Source: PNAI01 sp035574295 (lineage in GTDB: Bacteria > Pseudomonadota > Alphaproteobacteria > Rhizobiales > Xanthobacteraceae). From it: DNA of 64,000 bases. Made by a program: the position numbers and the translations under genes. This document shows, piece after piece, positions 44,981 through 54,689 of this stretch. Position 1 is the first letter of the stretch, and each line of letters starts with the position of its first letter. The stretch spans positions 1 through 64,000 of the forward strand of contig DATLYX010000095.1 in the NCBI GenBank assembly GCA_035574295.1, read 5' to 3'. The notes under the pieces are model-generated. The model saw only the letters and a program-made list of their open reading frames with translations. It was not told the origin of the DNA and made no database searches.

Positions 44981-46093
44981 TCAGGCCACTGCGGCATCGG
45001 CCTTGCGCGGCAAATTCTGATCTGCAGCATTGGACACGAGCGTTTCGCGCGCGAACGCCACGATCTGCGGCCAAAGCTGGGCCTGCGCCTCACGCCCCAC
45101 CAGCACGCCGAGATGTTGCAGCCCGACGCCGACTTCGCCCGGATATGCGATGATGCGTCCCTTACCTTCCGGCAGAGCCGCCACAAACGGCTCCACCGAC
45201 GCAAGCGGCGCGATGTCATCGCGCGTGTTGACCACGGCCAGCGTGGGCGCGCGCACATCCGAAGGTTTGACCGACGCGTCCCCGATCCGCAATGTGCCGC
45301 GGCAGAAGCGGTCCTCGCGGTAAAGCCAGTCGACGATCTGGCACATGAGCTTGCCGGAGAGCGGAACCTCGTCCAGCGCCCAGCGTTCGACCCGGGCGTG
45401 AATGTCGAGCGCGTGGCGGTCGCCCATGCTCAACACCGCATCCATCAGGCGCGACCAGACAAATGTTTCCGGCGCCGCGAGCGCGCTCACATGCGACAGG
45501 AGCGAGCCGGGGCACGGCGCGGTCTCCGACAACGAGGACGGCACCAGCCTCACCAACGCATCCCGGAATCGGCTCGTGGCCGGCGCAAAGCACAGCGGCG
45601 AGGACAACAGCACCAGGCCGCGAATTGCCTCCGGCACGCGCGCAGCAAACAATGCCGCAAGCGTGCCGCCGAGCGAATGCCCGAGCAGCAGCGGCAGCAC
45701 GCCGCTCTGCCGCGATACCTGCTTCGCGCAGGCGGAGATCGCGTCGGTGTATTCGGCAAGGCCGTTGTGGCCGCTGTGATCGGTTGCCGGCAGCCACTCC
45801 AAGAGGAACATGCGCTGCCCCTGCGCACTGCAGTAGCGGATCGGGCTGATCGAGGGGGCAAGATCCCAGATGTACGGCCGCTTGATCGGCGCTGCGACGA
45901 TCAGCGAGGCGGACGCGGCATGCTCCGGGCCGTAGTCCCGGAGCTGCCAGAAGGCACCGGATACGACCACGCGGTGCGCGGCCTCGACCGGATCAAGGCC
46001 GAAGGCGCCGAACGCGCTCCCTTGCGCGCTGCGCACCATGTCGCCGAGCGCGAACGGCGCAAATTGCAGCGAAGCGAACCCGGCATCGAGCAT
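44981..46093 (-). CDS. Alpha/beta hydrolase related to PHA synthase (PhaC-like)
   Basis: 370 residues from ATG 46093. The fold shows APIKRPYIWDLAPSISPIRY, EYTDAISACAKQ, nucleophile elbow LLLGHSLGGTLAAL, acid AVVNTRDDIAPLAS and a histidine in VGLQHLGVLVG. Layout and the KRPYIWDL / SPIRYCS segment are PhaC-like, but the elbow has Ser where PHA synthases have Cys. It is therefore more likely a hydrolase or depolymerase-like protein than a synthase. No phasin or other PHA gene lies nearby. Confidence 0.75.
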   Translation of the reverse strand: MLDAGFASLQFAPFALGDMVRSAQGSAFGAFGLDPVEAAHRVVVSGAFWQLRDYGPEHAASASLIVAAPIKRPYIWDLAPSISPIRYCSAQGQRMFLLEWLPATDHSGHNGLAEYTDAISACAKQVSRQSGVLPLLLGHSLGGTLAALFAARVPEAIRGLVLLSSPLCFAPATSRFRDALVRLVPSSLSETAPCPGSLLSHVSALAAPETFVWSRLMDAVLSMGDRHALDIHARVERWALDEVPLSGKLMCQIVDWLYREDRFCRGTLRIGDASVKPSDVRAPTLAVVNTRDDIAPLASVEPFVAALPEGKGRIIAYPGEVGVGLQHLGVLVGREAQAQLWPQIVAFARETLVSNAADQNLPRKADAAVA

Positions 46094-46692
46094 TGGAGCG
46101 GCCCTGCAATGTCCCAAATTCCCGGCGGTTTTTGATGATAGCGGGTGCTCTGGGAAACGCCATGGGCGTCGGGTCGCATCGCGGACAGTGCACCAGGGCG
46201 AGATATCCGGACCCCTTGAGACCCGGCGGTGCCTGCGTCGGCTGGAAGGGCGGCAGCCAAGTCCCGCAAGAACCCGCTCCGTGGTTTCCGTGGTTAACGA
46301 GCCCGTCGGTTGACGGCAAAAGCCGCAACGGGCCGGCGATTGACGCGACGCCGCAATGATCAACGAGAAATTGTCTCCCAAGCCCCGCTTGCGCGCACGA
46401 CGCCACCGTACTGACGGTAAGCGAGTGGCAGCGTGTCGCAAATACTATCCCTCTCGGGGCGGAAAGGCGTCCCCACATTGTTGATGAGCCCAAATAAGTG
46501 TCTCATTTTAAGTCATATTGAGAAGAAGGTCAGATTTCGATGGTTTGTGTTCTCTGGGTGACACTATTGCGAATCTGCGTGCGTATTATTGGGATTCGCA
46601 CCTTCGAGTTTCGCCGGCGTCGATTTTGAGCTTGAACGGTATGCGCGCGTCGCTGGCGAGCTCAAGCCACGCGTCGATCCTGGAGGCCGATG
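46094..46692. other. 600-bp intergenic region without a recognised gene
   Basis: The half next to the hydrolase is GC-rich and may carry its promoter. The half at 46480-46620 is AT-richer (TGTCTCATTTTAAGTC and similar) and probably holds the promoter of the outer-membrane protein. Open frames here have no family likeness. Confidence 0.4.
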
Positions 46693-47715
46693 ATGCGTCC
46701 GTCAGCACGATCAGCTGCAATCATACTGTTGGCAGTCAGCGTCCTTGCGAAAGGATCGCCCGACGCCCTCGCCCAGTCCAACGACGAGATCCTGCGTCGC
46801 CTGGAGGCGAAAATCGACGCGCTTGCCAAGGAAAACGCCGTCCTGCGAGAGCGCGTGCGACGGCTCGAAAGGGCGAAGACGGAAAGCGCCAAGCCGGAAG
46901 CAGCCCAGGCGGCTGCACCCAGGACCGAAACAACGGCAGCGGCACCGCCTGCAGTGTCCTCTGCCGGCATGGAGGCCCAGGCGAGAGCGGTATCCGGAGT
47001 GGGCGCCGCACGCGCCAGCCGCTGGACCGGCCTCTATGTCGGCGGCACGGGCGGCTTTGCCTGGGGCAATCCGACCACCGCAACCAGTAACAACAACGAC
47101 ACCACCGCTTTCAACACATCGGTCTTTGTTCCGTTGAACCCCGCGGAATACCACACGAAAACGACAGGATGGACCGCGGGGGCTCTTGTCGGCGTCAATC
47201 ATCAGCTCAACAACCGGCTCGTCGTTGGCCTGGAGGGTGACTTCAGCTGGGCTGACATCACTGGAGCGATCAACAAAACGGCGATCTGCTCCGGCTACAA
47301 CGGCGGCAACCCCAACTGCACGTATACGCAAAGCCAGAAGTTGCAGTGGCTTGCAACCCTGCGCGGCCGTCTTGGTTTCTCAATCATTCCTGACACGGTG
47401 ATCTATGGAACCGCCGGCCTTGCCGCCGGCCGGGTCAGCTTCTCACATTCGCTGCGCACCGCCGGATTTGCCGGCACGTTCACCGCCGCTGCCACGGGAG
47501 CGGAAACGAAAGCCGGGTGGGTGGTTGGCACCGGCATCGAATCGTGGCTCGCGCCCAATTGGATCGTGCGGCTCGAATATCTGCACTACGATCTCGGAAC
47601 CGTCTCGTCCACCGCACCGATTCTGGTGCCCGGCCCGACCGGCACCTCCGCGCGCGCCGATTTTCGCGTGTATGGGGACGTCGCCCGCGGGAGCCTGATT
47701 TACAAGTTCGACTGA
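46693..47715 (+). CDS. Outer-membrane beta-barrel protein with coiled-coil N-terminus
   Basis: 340 residues. Signal peptide (SARSAAIILLAVSVLAKGSP ... ALAQ), then a coiled coil NDEILRRLEAKIDALAKENA / VLRERVRRLERAK, an Ala/Pro linker, and an Omp25/31-type barrel beginning WTGLYVGGTGGFAWG with GWTAGALVGVNHQLNNRLVV, GLEGDFSWAD and terminal RGSLIYKFD (C-terminal aromatic). ATG 46693 has GGAGG six bases upstream; ATG 46690 is also in frame. The coiled coil may trimerise or touch peptidoglycan. Confidence 0.85.
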   Translation: MRPSARSAAIILLAVSVLAKGSPDALAQSNDEILRRLEAKIDALAKENAVLRERVRRLERAKTESAKPEAAQAAAPRTETTAAAPPAVSSAGMEAQARAVSGVGAARASRWTGLYVGGTGGFAWGNPTTATSNNNDTTAFNTSVFVPLNPAEYHTKTTGWTAGALVGVNHQLNNRLVVGLEGDFSWADITGAINKTAICSGYNGGNPNCTYTQSQKLQWLATLRGRLGFSIIPDTVIYGTAGLAAGRVSFSHSLRTAGFAGTFTAAATGAETKAGWVVGTGIESWLAPNWIVRLEYLHYDLGTVSSTAPILVPGPTGTSARADFRVYGDVARGSLIYKFD

Positions 47716-47857
47716 GCCCTGTTCCGCCGCAAGAGGTAGAACGGCTTTCGACGGTTATCGCGCGTCCGTATTGGCGGATTCTTGCCGAGGATCCTTGCCA
47801 ACGATCCTTGCCAAGCAACGGCGGGCATCGATTTCAATCCCGTAGGTTTTGTCCTAC

Positions 47858-47896
47858 TGTTCTGACGTTCTGTTCTGACGTTCTGTTCTGACGTTC
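47858..47896. repeat. three perfect tandem copies of a 13-bp unit
   Basis: TGTTCTGACGTTC is repeated three times without a gap (47858-47870, 47871-47883, 47884-47896), ending 25 bp before the PrpD-family start codon. It could be a slippage tract or a phased binding array. Confidence 0.9.
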
Positions 47897-47921
47897 TTGG
47901 CCAGGCGCGCGGAAATTTCAA

Positions 47922-49319
47922 ATGGCCCACACAGAGTCCGTTCACTCGCTGCAGCCCGCCGCAGGCGCGACCCATGCGATCGTGCAATTCGTCGCGAATT
48001 TAAGCGCGGAAACGCTGCCGACCGAAGTCGTGCACTACGCCAAGCGCCACCTGCTCGATACCGTGGGCGTGATGATCGCGGGTGCGGCAGGCGATGTGGC
48101 CGCGCGCGCCGAGGCGGCGGTCGCGGCAGTGCGGGGGCCGGGTAGCATCCCGGTGCCGGGCCGCGCCCGCCGCGCCGATATGCTCGACGCGGCCTTCCTC
48201 GGCGGCACCGCGGCGCACGGCATCGAGCTCGACGACGGTTTTCGCGAAGGCTCCGCGCACTGCGGCTGCGTGGTGGTGCCCGCGGCGCTCAGCGTCGCCT
48301 ATCGGCAACGCGCCTCGGGCGCTGCGCTGCTCGCAGCCATGGTGGCAGGCTATGAGACCAATATCGCGCTGGCGCGCGCCTGCGCCCCGGATTTGCGGCA
48401 GCGCGGGTTTCATCCGACCAGCGCGGTGGGGCCGTTCGGCGCCGCCATGACGGCCGCGAAACTGCTCGGCCTTGCGCCGGAAAAACTCGCGCCCGCGCTC
48501 GGGATTGCGGCGTCGAGCGCAGCCGGGCTGTTCGCCTTCGTCAACGGCGGCGCCGACATCAAGCGGCTGCATGCCGGGCACGCGGCGCGCGAGGGAGTGC
48601 AGGCCGCGCTGCTGGCGGAACAGGGTGTCGAGGGTCCGCCCGAGGTGATCGAGGCACGCGACGGCTTCATGCAGGCGTTCGCGTTCGGCCGGCTCGACCG
48701 CGCGCGGCCGATCGCGCTGCCGCCCGCCGCACCCTTCGGCATCACTGACTGCTACATCAAGCCGTATGCATGCTGCCGCCATATCCAGCCCGCGGTGGAG
48801 GCGCTGATTGCGCTGATGCGCGAGGAAAAAATTTCCGAGAGCGAGATCAGCCGTGTGGACGTGGAGACCTACAAGATCGCGGCCGAGCACGCGCACACCG
48901 GCTGGGACGATTTTGCCAGCGCGCAACTGTCGTTTCCCTATCTGATGGGCCTTGCGGCGCGCTTCGGCAGCATCAGGCTCGAACATTTCGACGCAACGAC
49001 TCGGCGCGACCCGGCATTCGCGGCATTCGCACAGAAGCTGCACGTGTCGGCGCCGCCGGAGATCGACCAGCTCTATCCGCGCCTGCGTCCGGCCCGGGTG
49101 ACGGTGACCACGCCGCGCGGGCGCTTCACGCGCATGGCCGAGGAGGCGCTCGGCTCGCGCCTCGTGCCACTGTCCGACGACGGGCTCAATGCAAAATTCC
49201 GCGAACTGGTTGCGCCGATGCTGGGCGAAGCACGCGCACAAGAACTCTTGCAGCGGCTGTGGCGGATCGACGCGATCTCCGACGTGACGCCGCTTGTCGA
49301 GGCCACGTCGCTGACATGA
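47922..49319 (+). CDS. MmgE/PrpD family protein
   Basis: 465 residues. HAIVQFVANLSAETLPTEVV, YAKRHLLDTVGVMIAGAAGD, AAFLGGTAAHGIELDDGFRE and KPYACCRHIQPAVEALIALM are the family marks (2-methylcitrate dehydratase, iminodisuccinate epimerase and related). Members dehydrate or isomerise tricarboxylates. No prpB/prpC genes are present, so methylcitrate is not specially supported. It is convergent with the helicase-nuclease gene (58-bp gap). Confidence 0.9.
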   Translation: MAHTESVHSLQPAAGATHAIVQFVANLSAETLPTEVVHYAKRHLLDTVGVMIAGAAGDVAARAEAAVAAVRGPGSIPVPGRARRADMLDAAFLGGTAAHGIELDDGFREGSAHCGCVVVPAALSVAYRQRASGAALLAAMVAGYETNIALARACAPDLRQRGFHPTSAVGPFGAAMTAAKLLGLAPEKLAPALGIAASSAAGLFAFVNGGADIKRLHAGHAAREGVQAALLAEQGVEGPPEVIEARDGFMQAFAFGRLDRARPIALPPAAPFGITDCYIKPYACCRHIQPAVEALIALMREEKISESEISRVDVETYKIAAEHAHTGWDDFASAQLSFPYLMGLAARFGSIRLEHFDATTRRDPAFAAFAQKLHVSAPPEIDQLYPRLRPARVTVTTPRGRFTRMAEEALGSRLVPLSDDGLNAKFRELVAPMLGEARAQELLQRLWRIDAISDVTPLVEATSLT

Positions 49320-49377
49320 ATGCGACCTACGGTCGGTTCAGGGGCGAATACGCGTACAGATATATTTCGGCCCCAGT

Positions 49378-52300
49378 TCAGAGCGGCCGGATACCCAACT
49401 CCTCACAGGCGGCGGCAACTCTTGCGATTGCATACTCTCGATTCGTATAAAATTCCGATTCTCGAATACGCACAAATCGCAAGCCCGCGCGTTCCAACTG
49501 ACGCTGGCGAGCCATGTCCCTGTCAAACTGATCCGGCCCGTGCCATAGCTCGCCGTCGCATTCAACCGCGAGCCTGTTCTGCATGCCTTCGATAATCAGG
49601 TCAATGCGATAACCTGCTAATTCGACCTGTGGTCGGAGGCGATACTTGCGCCGCATCAATTCCACAGCAACGTCGACTTCAAACCAACTGCCATACGGAC
49701 CTGGTTGATTGCCGAGCTCCCGTTGCGTCCGCCTGATTTCACGCTCCAAACGCTCAAGTTGCTCATAGACTTGATCAAGCGCACTTCGATCAGGATTGGC
49801 AATGAAATTAAGGAGCCGCCATCGAAGGTCCTCGCGATTCAATTCATGTTCACGCACGCTGTGAAAGAGCCATACTTGGTCACGCGCGCGACTCATCGCG
49901 ACGTTGAATCGACGTTGATCCGCCTGGCCTGTGAGCGCCCTCGATTTGTGATTTGGTGCTACAACGAGGGATAAAAAGATAACATCCCGCTGATCACCCT
50001 GGAAGGTTGCCGGAACACCACAACGGATATGCCGTTCCTCCCTCACCTTCGGCTCTAAGGTTTCCGCGAGACGCTTCTCAATCAGAGTAGCTTGCGCGTG
50101 TCCCTGCAAGACGATGACGCCCATCGTCTTATCCTTATACGCCTCATCGTCGAGGCATTCCTGAATGTGCTTCACGATTGCCTCCGCCTCGGCATGGTTC
50201 GTAATCCACTGACCATCTCCCTCACAAAAACCTGTATCCACGAATACAGATTTCAATGGCATCAGCCTCTTGGGGGGTGCCTGACGCAACGGATCCAAGG
50301 GCGCGTCCGTGTAGCAGAGATCGTTGCTGAAGCGGATGATTTCAGGAACGCAGCGGAAGTGTTCCCGCAAGGAAATCAGATTTCCAAAGGCGCGATGGGC
50401 ATGGTCAAAGAGGCTGGTATCCGGCCGAAACTCGTCCCGAAACTGCCAGGCACGAAGATGATCGCGGGCGAGACGCGCAATATCCTCTTCCGCAACACCA
50501 ACCGCTTCCGGGCTGTTTTGCTTGTCATCGCCCACCACGATGATTCGCTTCGCCAACAAAAGGAGGAGTAAGGCCTCAACTCCCGCCTGTGATGCCTCGT
50601 CAATGATGACGGTATCAAAAACGCCCGGCTTCGGCTCGATGCTTTCCCACACCTTGTGCAGCGGCATGACCCACGCCGGTATCTTCGGCAAGCATGCCAT
50701 CAAATATTCTCGGGCCGATTTGCGATGCCGGTATGCGAATCTCCCAGTGCCCTTTCCAATCCGGGCCACTGCTCGCGTCCAGGCGATGAGATTTTGCTCA
50801 GTCCGGTCATCCAGTCGTTGAAAAAATGCCAGCCATGCTTTGAGTGCTGCAAGTTCTTTGACTGTATGTTCAATTTCCTCCTGAAGTCGACGTTGTTGCT
50901 TGGTAAGCCTATCATATGCGTCGGGATCAGAAATTTTCTTAAGCCAGACTTTTGCAGCAGCCCAGTCCCAGGCATTTTGAAGTTGCAGAAGCCGATCCCG
51001 CCACTCTGGCATCCCCTGCGTCTCTTTGATCATCCTCGCCAGTGGTGGTGAAATTGCCTCAATCTTATGAATAAGATTTCGGTAGCTCTGGAGGCGCTCC
51101 TTCTCTTTTTGAATTTTCTCTCGTACCTCAAGCGCCCGTCTCCATTTTTCGGGATTGCGCTCCATGACGGCTGCGGCTAACTCGGATATGCACGGATGCG
51201 CAGCGCCACACGCGATGATCTGATCTAATGACGCTTGCCAACGCTCAATCGGTGCACGAGCAGCCGCGGCCTTCCGTCTTGCAATTTCCGCCCTGAGCAA
51301 GCTCAGCCACCGGGCTCGCGCGCTCGGAGACATAAGCTCCGCGCGCTCACCGAACGAGACAGCGTCCAACGCATTTGGCGGGCGCCGCGTAAATAGGTCT
51401 GTTAATCTGCTCAGCACGCCGACCAAGCTTTCAATGCTGGCGATGGCAGACGTTGGATTGTTCCGATCAACAAAAATTTTGCTCGGCCAGATTTTCTGAA
51501 AGGTTTCGACCGTGGTTCGCAGCTCCAGAAAAGCGCAAATTTTTTCCAGATCCTCGATTTTATGAGGGGAACGACCGTCAATAGTGCAACATTTTTCCAG
51601 ATAGCGCGTCCCACGCATGACCTTCGGCGCCATGATGCCAAATCCGCGCCATCCTTTCCCGCGCAAGTGTTCGATCCGGCGCCGAAGATCGTGTATGAGC
51701 TGCTGATCCGAAACATAATTTCCGATTTCAATTGCCGCGCCGACAATTTTTTGTCGCGCTGCTTGAAGTAAATCTAATATCGTCCTCGCATTCTCGGCGA
51801 TCACATGCCAGCGTTCGTCGTTGCCGACCAGGAGATCGGCAAGAATTTCGCGCGCCACCTCCCCCAAAACTCGGTCCGCAATCGCTGCATGCTCGTCTAC
51901 GATCTTGAGGAAGGATTCGCATGTTTCTAAGTTTCCGTCATCTAAGTGAGCAAACGCATTGAGATCGCTTGCTGCAATTCCATTCGTCGCTAATCCGGCT
52001 GCCGCTTCTGTGGCGCTTACGTAATTGATCGCGCTTTCGAATTCCGCACGCTCTGGGAGTGACGCCTCACCAAGCTCCAACTCAAGCTCGTGCAATTTTG
52101 CCGCGGCGAGAGAGCCATGAATATCGGCGAGAATTTGAACTTCCCCGGGCTGCAAAGGACACGCAGGCGTGTCATGGGATAGTTCAGGAAACCAATCAAA
52201 CTTGGTCTCTTGTTCAACGACTAAACGAGCAACTTGCGCTGCGGTGCCCTTGTAATTGCGGTTGACCACGTGCTCAAAAGTTTCCGCTTCACGAATTTCT

Positions 52301-53835
52301 CGCAAGTCGCGCTCGACTTGAGTCATGCGCCCCTCAAGCCTCCGCAGCCTGTCCTCAATCTCACTTATTTTGTTATGGGCCCATTCTGCTCCTTTCCAAT
52401 GGTTTTTACGGGCAATGATTCCGCGCACGCTATCTTCGAGTATGCGATGATCTTCGCGGGTTGAACCAAAGGTTGTTACACACAGATCCCGTAGGTCTTC
52501 AGGCAAGAGATTCCTGAGAACCTCCAAAGCCTTGGGAGCATGAGCTGTCACGAGGATCCGCTCACCGGACGCAAGCAAATGGCAGATCAGGTTCGCGATG
52601 GTATGGCTTTTCCCAGTTCCGGGGGGACCCTTCACCAGGACATACGGCTGCCGTTGGAGTCGCACAGCGATTTGCCGTTGTTCCTCGTTCGTCGCAAGAG
52701 GAAAATATAGCCGCCCAATGTCTAATCGTGAGAAATTGATATTGCTGGGCTCCAACCTTTCTCCCGGCATCGGATTGCCCTCACTTACGAAGCGCAACCA
52801 CGGCGGTGTGAGATCGACCGGATCAGCTTCAGCATCTTGCAAGAAACGCTGGACCAATTCGTCGTAGGCAGTGGGTTGTCTCTCACGAAGGATGATTGCA
52901 GGACTGTACGTCACCCGAAACGTATCGTCCGCTCGAATTGGCGGATCGAATGCGTTCTCGTCGACCTGAGCCTGAGCGCTGGCCCGATTTGCAATTTCGC
53001 GAAGAATTCTTCCAATTTGCGCCCGATTCCAAACTTCCACGTCAAGCTCTTCGAGAAATTCGTCAATGAGCGCCTTATCCAACCGCGGTTGGTTTTGAAA
53101 CTCCAACATATTCAGTTCGACACGGAATTTGTCAAAAGATGCGGCCGGCCCGACGGTCAAAATTCCCCGACTCGCATCAAGAGCAATTTCCGCCGGGGCG
53201 GTCAAAACATGCCTTTTTATATTTTCGTCAGATTTATTATCTCTCCATGTTATTAGTCCGAGCCCCAATGTCAGTTCGTAGCGTTCCGCCGCCTCCTCCT
53301 GACGGCGTCTCATGTAGTCGACATTTTCGTAAACCCGCTGAACCTCATCGTACTTGAGCATTTCTTCCGCCCACGGCTTCCACTTCGTCTGCAGATATTG
53401 ACTCCAAGCTGATTGAACTTCGGGGTAATCATCTAGCCGTCGAACCTCGGGAAGCTTCCTTCGACCAGCGATGCCCTCCGCACTTGCCTCGCTTTGATCG
53501 TCGTTAATCTCCACCAATACAGTTATCTGTGACCGCAGAGTCGGCTGCTTTCGGAATTCATCGAGACTTTCCGGAACGATCCAGTCCTTGACGATCTCTG
53601 GAGGCGCAGGCTGCACCGGCGCTCTTTTCTTACGGACCTCTAGCCATCGCTCGGGACTATCGCTCGGATTGCTCTCGCTGAAGATCGAACGAATATTTGA
53701 GCCGTCAGCTCGAATGTCGGCAAACCAGAGCACCCTGTCACCATCGCCGTAAGCTGGAATTCTTTTCCGCTTGAGCGTGGAAATGTCTTTGAGGAAGTTG
53801 AGAAGAGTTAGTGATTTATCTTTCGCTGCTTTCAT
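49378..53835 (-). CDS. SF1 Upf1-like helicase fused to a C-terminal Vsr/DUF559-type nuclease; candidate defence protein
   Basis: 1485 residues. Residues 1-370 form an N-terminal region I cannot assign. Helicase: Walker A GPPGTGKSHT (403-412), Walker B VIIDEASQ (1076-1083), motif III VGDDKQNSP (1101-1109), motif V TFQGDQRDVIFLSLV (1277-1291), motif VI RRFNVAMSRARDQ (1308-1320). About 650 residues, with coiled-coil stretches near 485-520 and 900-1000, are inserted between motifs I and II. C-terminal PD-(D/E)xK nuclease: Glu1386, Asp1412 (YRIDLII), Glu1425-Cys-Asp1427 (AVECDGELWHG). The architecture parallels single-protein helicase-Vsr antiviral systems (Hhe type, from memory). The gene looks less GC-rich than its neighbours, consistent with transfer. 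ATG 53835 has a weak ribosome site. Confidence 0.88.
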   Translation of the reverse strand: MKAAKDKSLTLLNFLKDISTLKRKRIPAYGDGDRVLWFADIRADGSNIRSIFSESNPSDSPERWLEVRKKRAPVQPAPPEIVKDWIVPESLDEFRKQPTLRSQITVLVEINDDQSEASAEGIAGRRKLPEVRRLDDYPEVQSAWSQYLQTKWKPWAEEMLKYDEVQRVYENVDYMRRRQEEAAERYELTLGLGLITWRDNKSDENIKRHVLTAPAEIALDASRGILTVGPAASFDKFRVELNMLEFQNQPRLDKALIDEFLEELDVEVWNRAQIGRILREIANRASAQAQVDENAFDPPIRADDTFRVTYSPAIILRERQPTAYDELVQRFLQDAEADPVDLTPPWLRFVSEGNPMPGERLEPSNINFSRLDIGRLYFPLATNEEQRQIAVRLQRQPYVLVKGPPGTGKSHTIANLICHLLASGERILVTAHAPKALEVLRNLLPEDLRDLCVTTFGSTREDHRILEDSVRGIIARKNHWKGAEWAHNKISEIEDRLRRLEGRMTQVERDLREIREAETFEHVVNRNYKGTAAQVARLVVEQETKFDWFPELSHDTPACPLQPGEVQILADIHGSLAAAKLHELELELGEASLPERAEFESAINYVSATEAAAGLATNGIAASDLNAFAHLDDGNLETCESFLKIVDEHAAIADRVLGEVAREILADLLVGNDERWHVIAENARTILDLLQAARQKIVGAAIEIGNYVSDQQLIHDLRRRIEHLRGKGWRGFGIMAPKVMRGTRYLEKCCTIDGRSPHKIEDLEKICAFLELRTTVETFQKIWPSKIFVDRNNPTSAIASIESLVGVLSRLTDLFTRRPPNALDAVSFGERAELMSPSARARWLSLLRAEIARRKAAAARAPIERWQASLDQIIACGAAHPCISELAAAVMERNPEKWRRALEVREKIQKEKERLQSYRNLIHKIEAISPPLARMIKETQGMPEWRDRLLQLQNAWDWAAAKVWLKKISDPDAYDRLTKQQRRLQEEIEHTVKELAALKAWLAFFQRLDDRTEQNLIAWTRAVARIGKGTGRFAYRHRKSAREYLMACLPKIPAWVMPLHKVWESIEPKPGVFDTVIIDEASQAGVEALLLLLLAKRIIVVGDDKQNSPEAVGVAEEDIARLARDHLRAWQFRDEFRPDTSLFDHAHRAFGNLISLREHFRCVPEIIRFSNDLCYTDAPLDPLRQAPPKRLMPLKSVFVDTGFCEGDGQWITNHAEAEAIVKHIQECLDDEAYKDKTMGVIVLQGHAQATLIEKRLAETLEPKVREERHIRCGVPATFQGDQRDVIFLSLVVAPNHKSRALTGQADQRRFNVAMSRARDQVWLFHSVREHELNREDLRWRLLNFIANPDRSALDQVYEQLERLEREIRRTQRELGNQPGPYGSWFEVDVAVELMRRKYRLRPQVELAGYRIDLIIEGMQNRLAVECDGELWHGPDQFDRDMARQRQLERAGLRFVRIRESEFYTNREYAIARVAAACEELGIRPL

Positions 53836-53994
53836 GGCTGCCCGAGGTCAATCACGCAGGCCGTAGCAACTTCTTGTTGCAAGGCGACCCATGATTCCCG
53901 GATCTTTATCGCTTATCAACGCCGCGATTTCGGTACAGGCGGTCGGGCCGCTGTGGAAATTAAAGATATCATTCCAAGCGGGCGGCTGGACCCC

Positions 53995-54504
53995 TCAGGA
54001 TGAGGCAGCCTCGCGTTTGCGCCGCGACTTCGCCCTCGCCGCCTTCGGCCATTTCAGCGGCCAGCTCACGATGTAATCTTCGAGCTTCTCATCCGGCACG
54101 TTGAGTTCGCTGTCGGCGACGCGGCCGCGCACCGAGACGCCGGCCAGGTGCACGGTCTCCGGATCGCCGGACACCAGCGGATGCCACCAGTAGAGGTCGC
54201 GGCCTTCGGCAACGAGCCGGTAGGCGCAAGTCGGCGGCAGCCAGGAGACGCGGCGGATGTTGCGCGGGGTGAGCTGCACGCAGTCGTCTACGAGCGCGGC
54301 GCGGTTCTTGTAGTCCTTGCAGCGGCAGGAGTGTTCGTCGAGCAGCCGGCAGGCCACAGACGTGTAGAAGGTGCGGTCGGTGCCCTCCTCCTCGAGCTTG
54401 TTGAGGCAGCAACGGCCGCAGCCGTCGCACAGGCTCTCCCATTCCGCCTGGGTCATTTGGTGCAGGCGCTTGCGGCGCCAGAAGGGGGTGTCGTCGCGGT
54501 TCAT
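53995..54504 (-). CDS. YcgN-family cysteine cluster protein (UPF0260)
   Basis: 169 residues from ATG 54504 (MNRDDTPFWRRKRLHQMTQA). The cysteine pattern CDGCGRCCLNKLEEE, then VACRLLDEHSCRCKDYKNR and VDDCVQLTP, then WLPPTCAYRLV, is the YcgN/UPF0260 Fe-S or Zn cluster signature. The C-terminus is basic (AARAKSRRKREAASS). Housekeeping gene of unknown function common in proteobacteria. Confidence 0.92.
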   Translation of the reverse strand: MNRDDTPFWRRKRLHQMTQAEWESLCDGCGRCCLNKLEEEGTDRTFYTSVACRLLDEHSCRCKDYKNRAALVDDCVQLTPRNIRRVSWLPPTCAYRLVAEGRDLYWWHPLVSGDPETVHLAGVSVRGRVADSELNVPDEKLEDYIVSWPLKWPKAARAKSRRKREAASS

Positions 54505-54689
54505 TGCCGGCTTATTGGCGGGCGGGGAATTTGGCCCGCAGGCAACGCTTAGCACATGGCACCCTGCTCCCGGCAATTCGTCCCGGCGATTTGCCTGAGA
54601 ATTTCGCTGCTCTTTTTTCGTCAACTTCTTGGGCCTATATTCAAGGGGCCGGCGCAAGCCGGCTATGGCAATAAATGGCCGTCGCAATA

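Noticed and set aside
46093..46359. Short plus-strand frame starting with TTG next to the hydrolase gene
   Set aside because: No ribosome site and no family features; overlaps the probable promoter region of the hydrolase.
47858..47896. Tandem 13-bp repeats considered as a CRISPR remnant
   Set aside because: Units are too short, have no spacers, and no cas genes are present.
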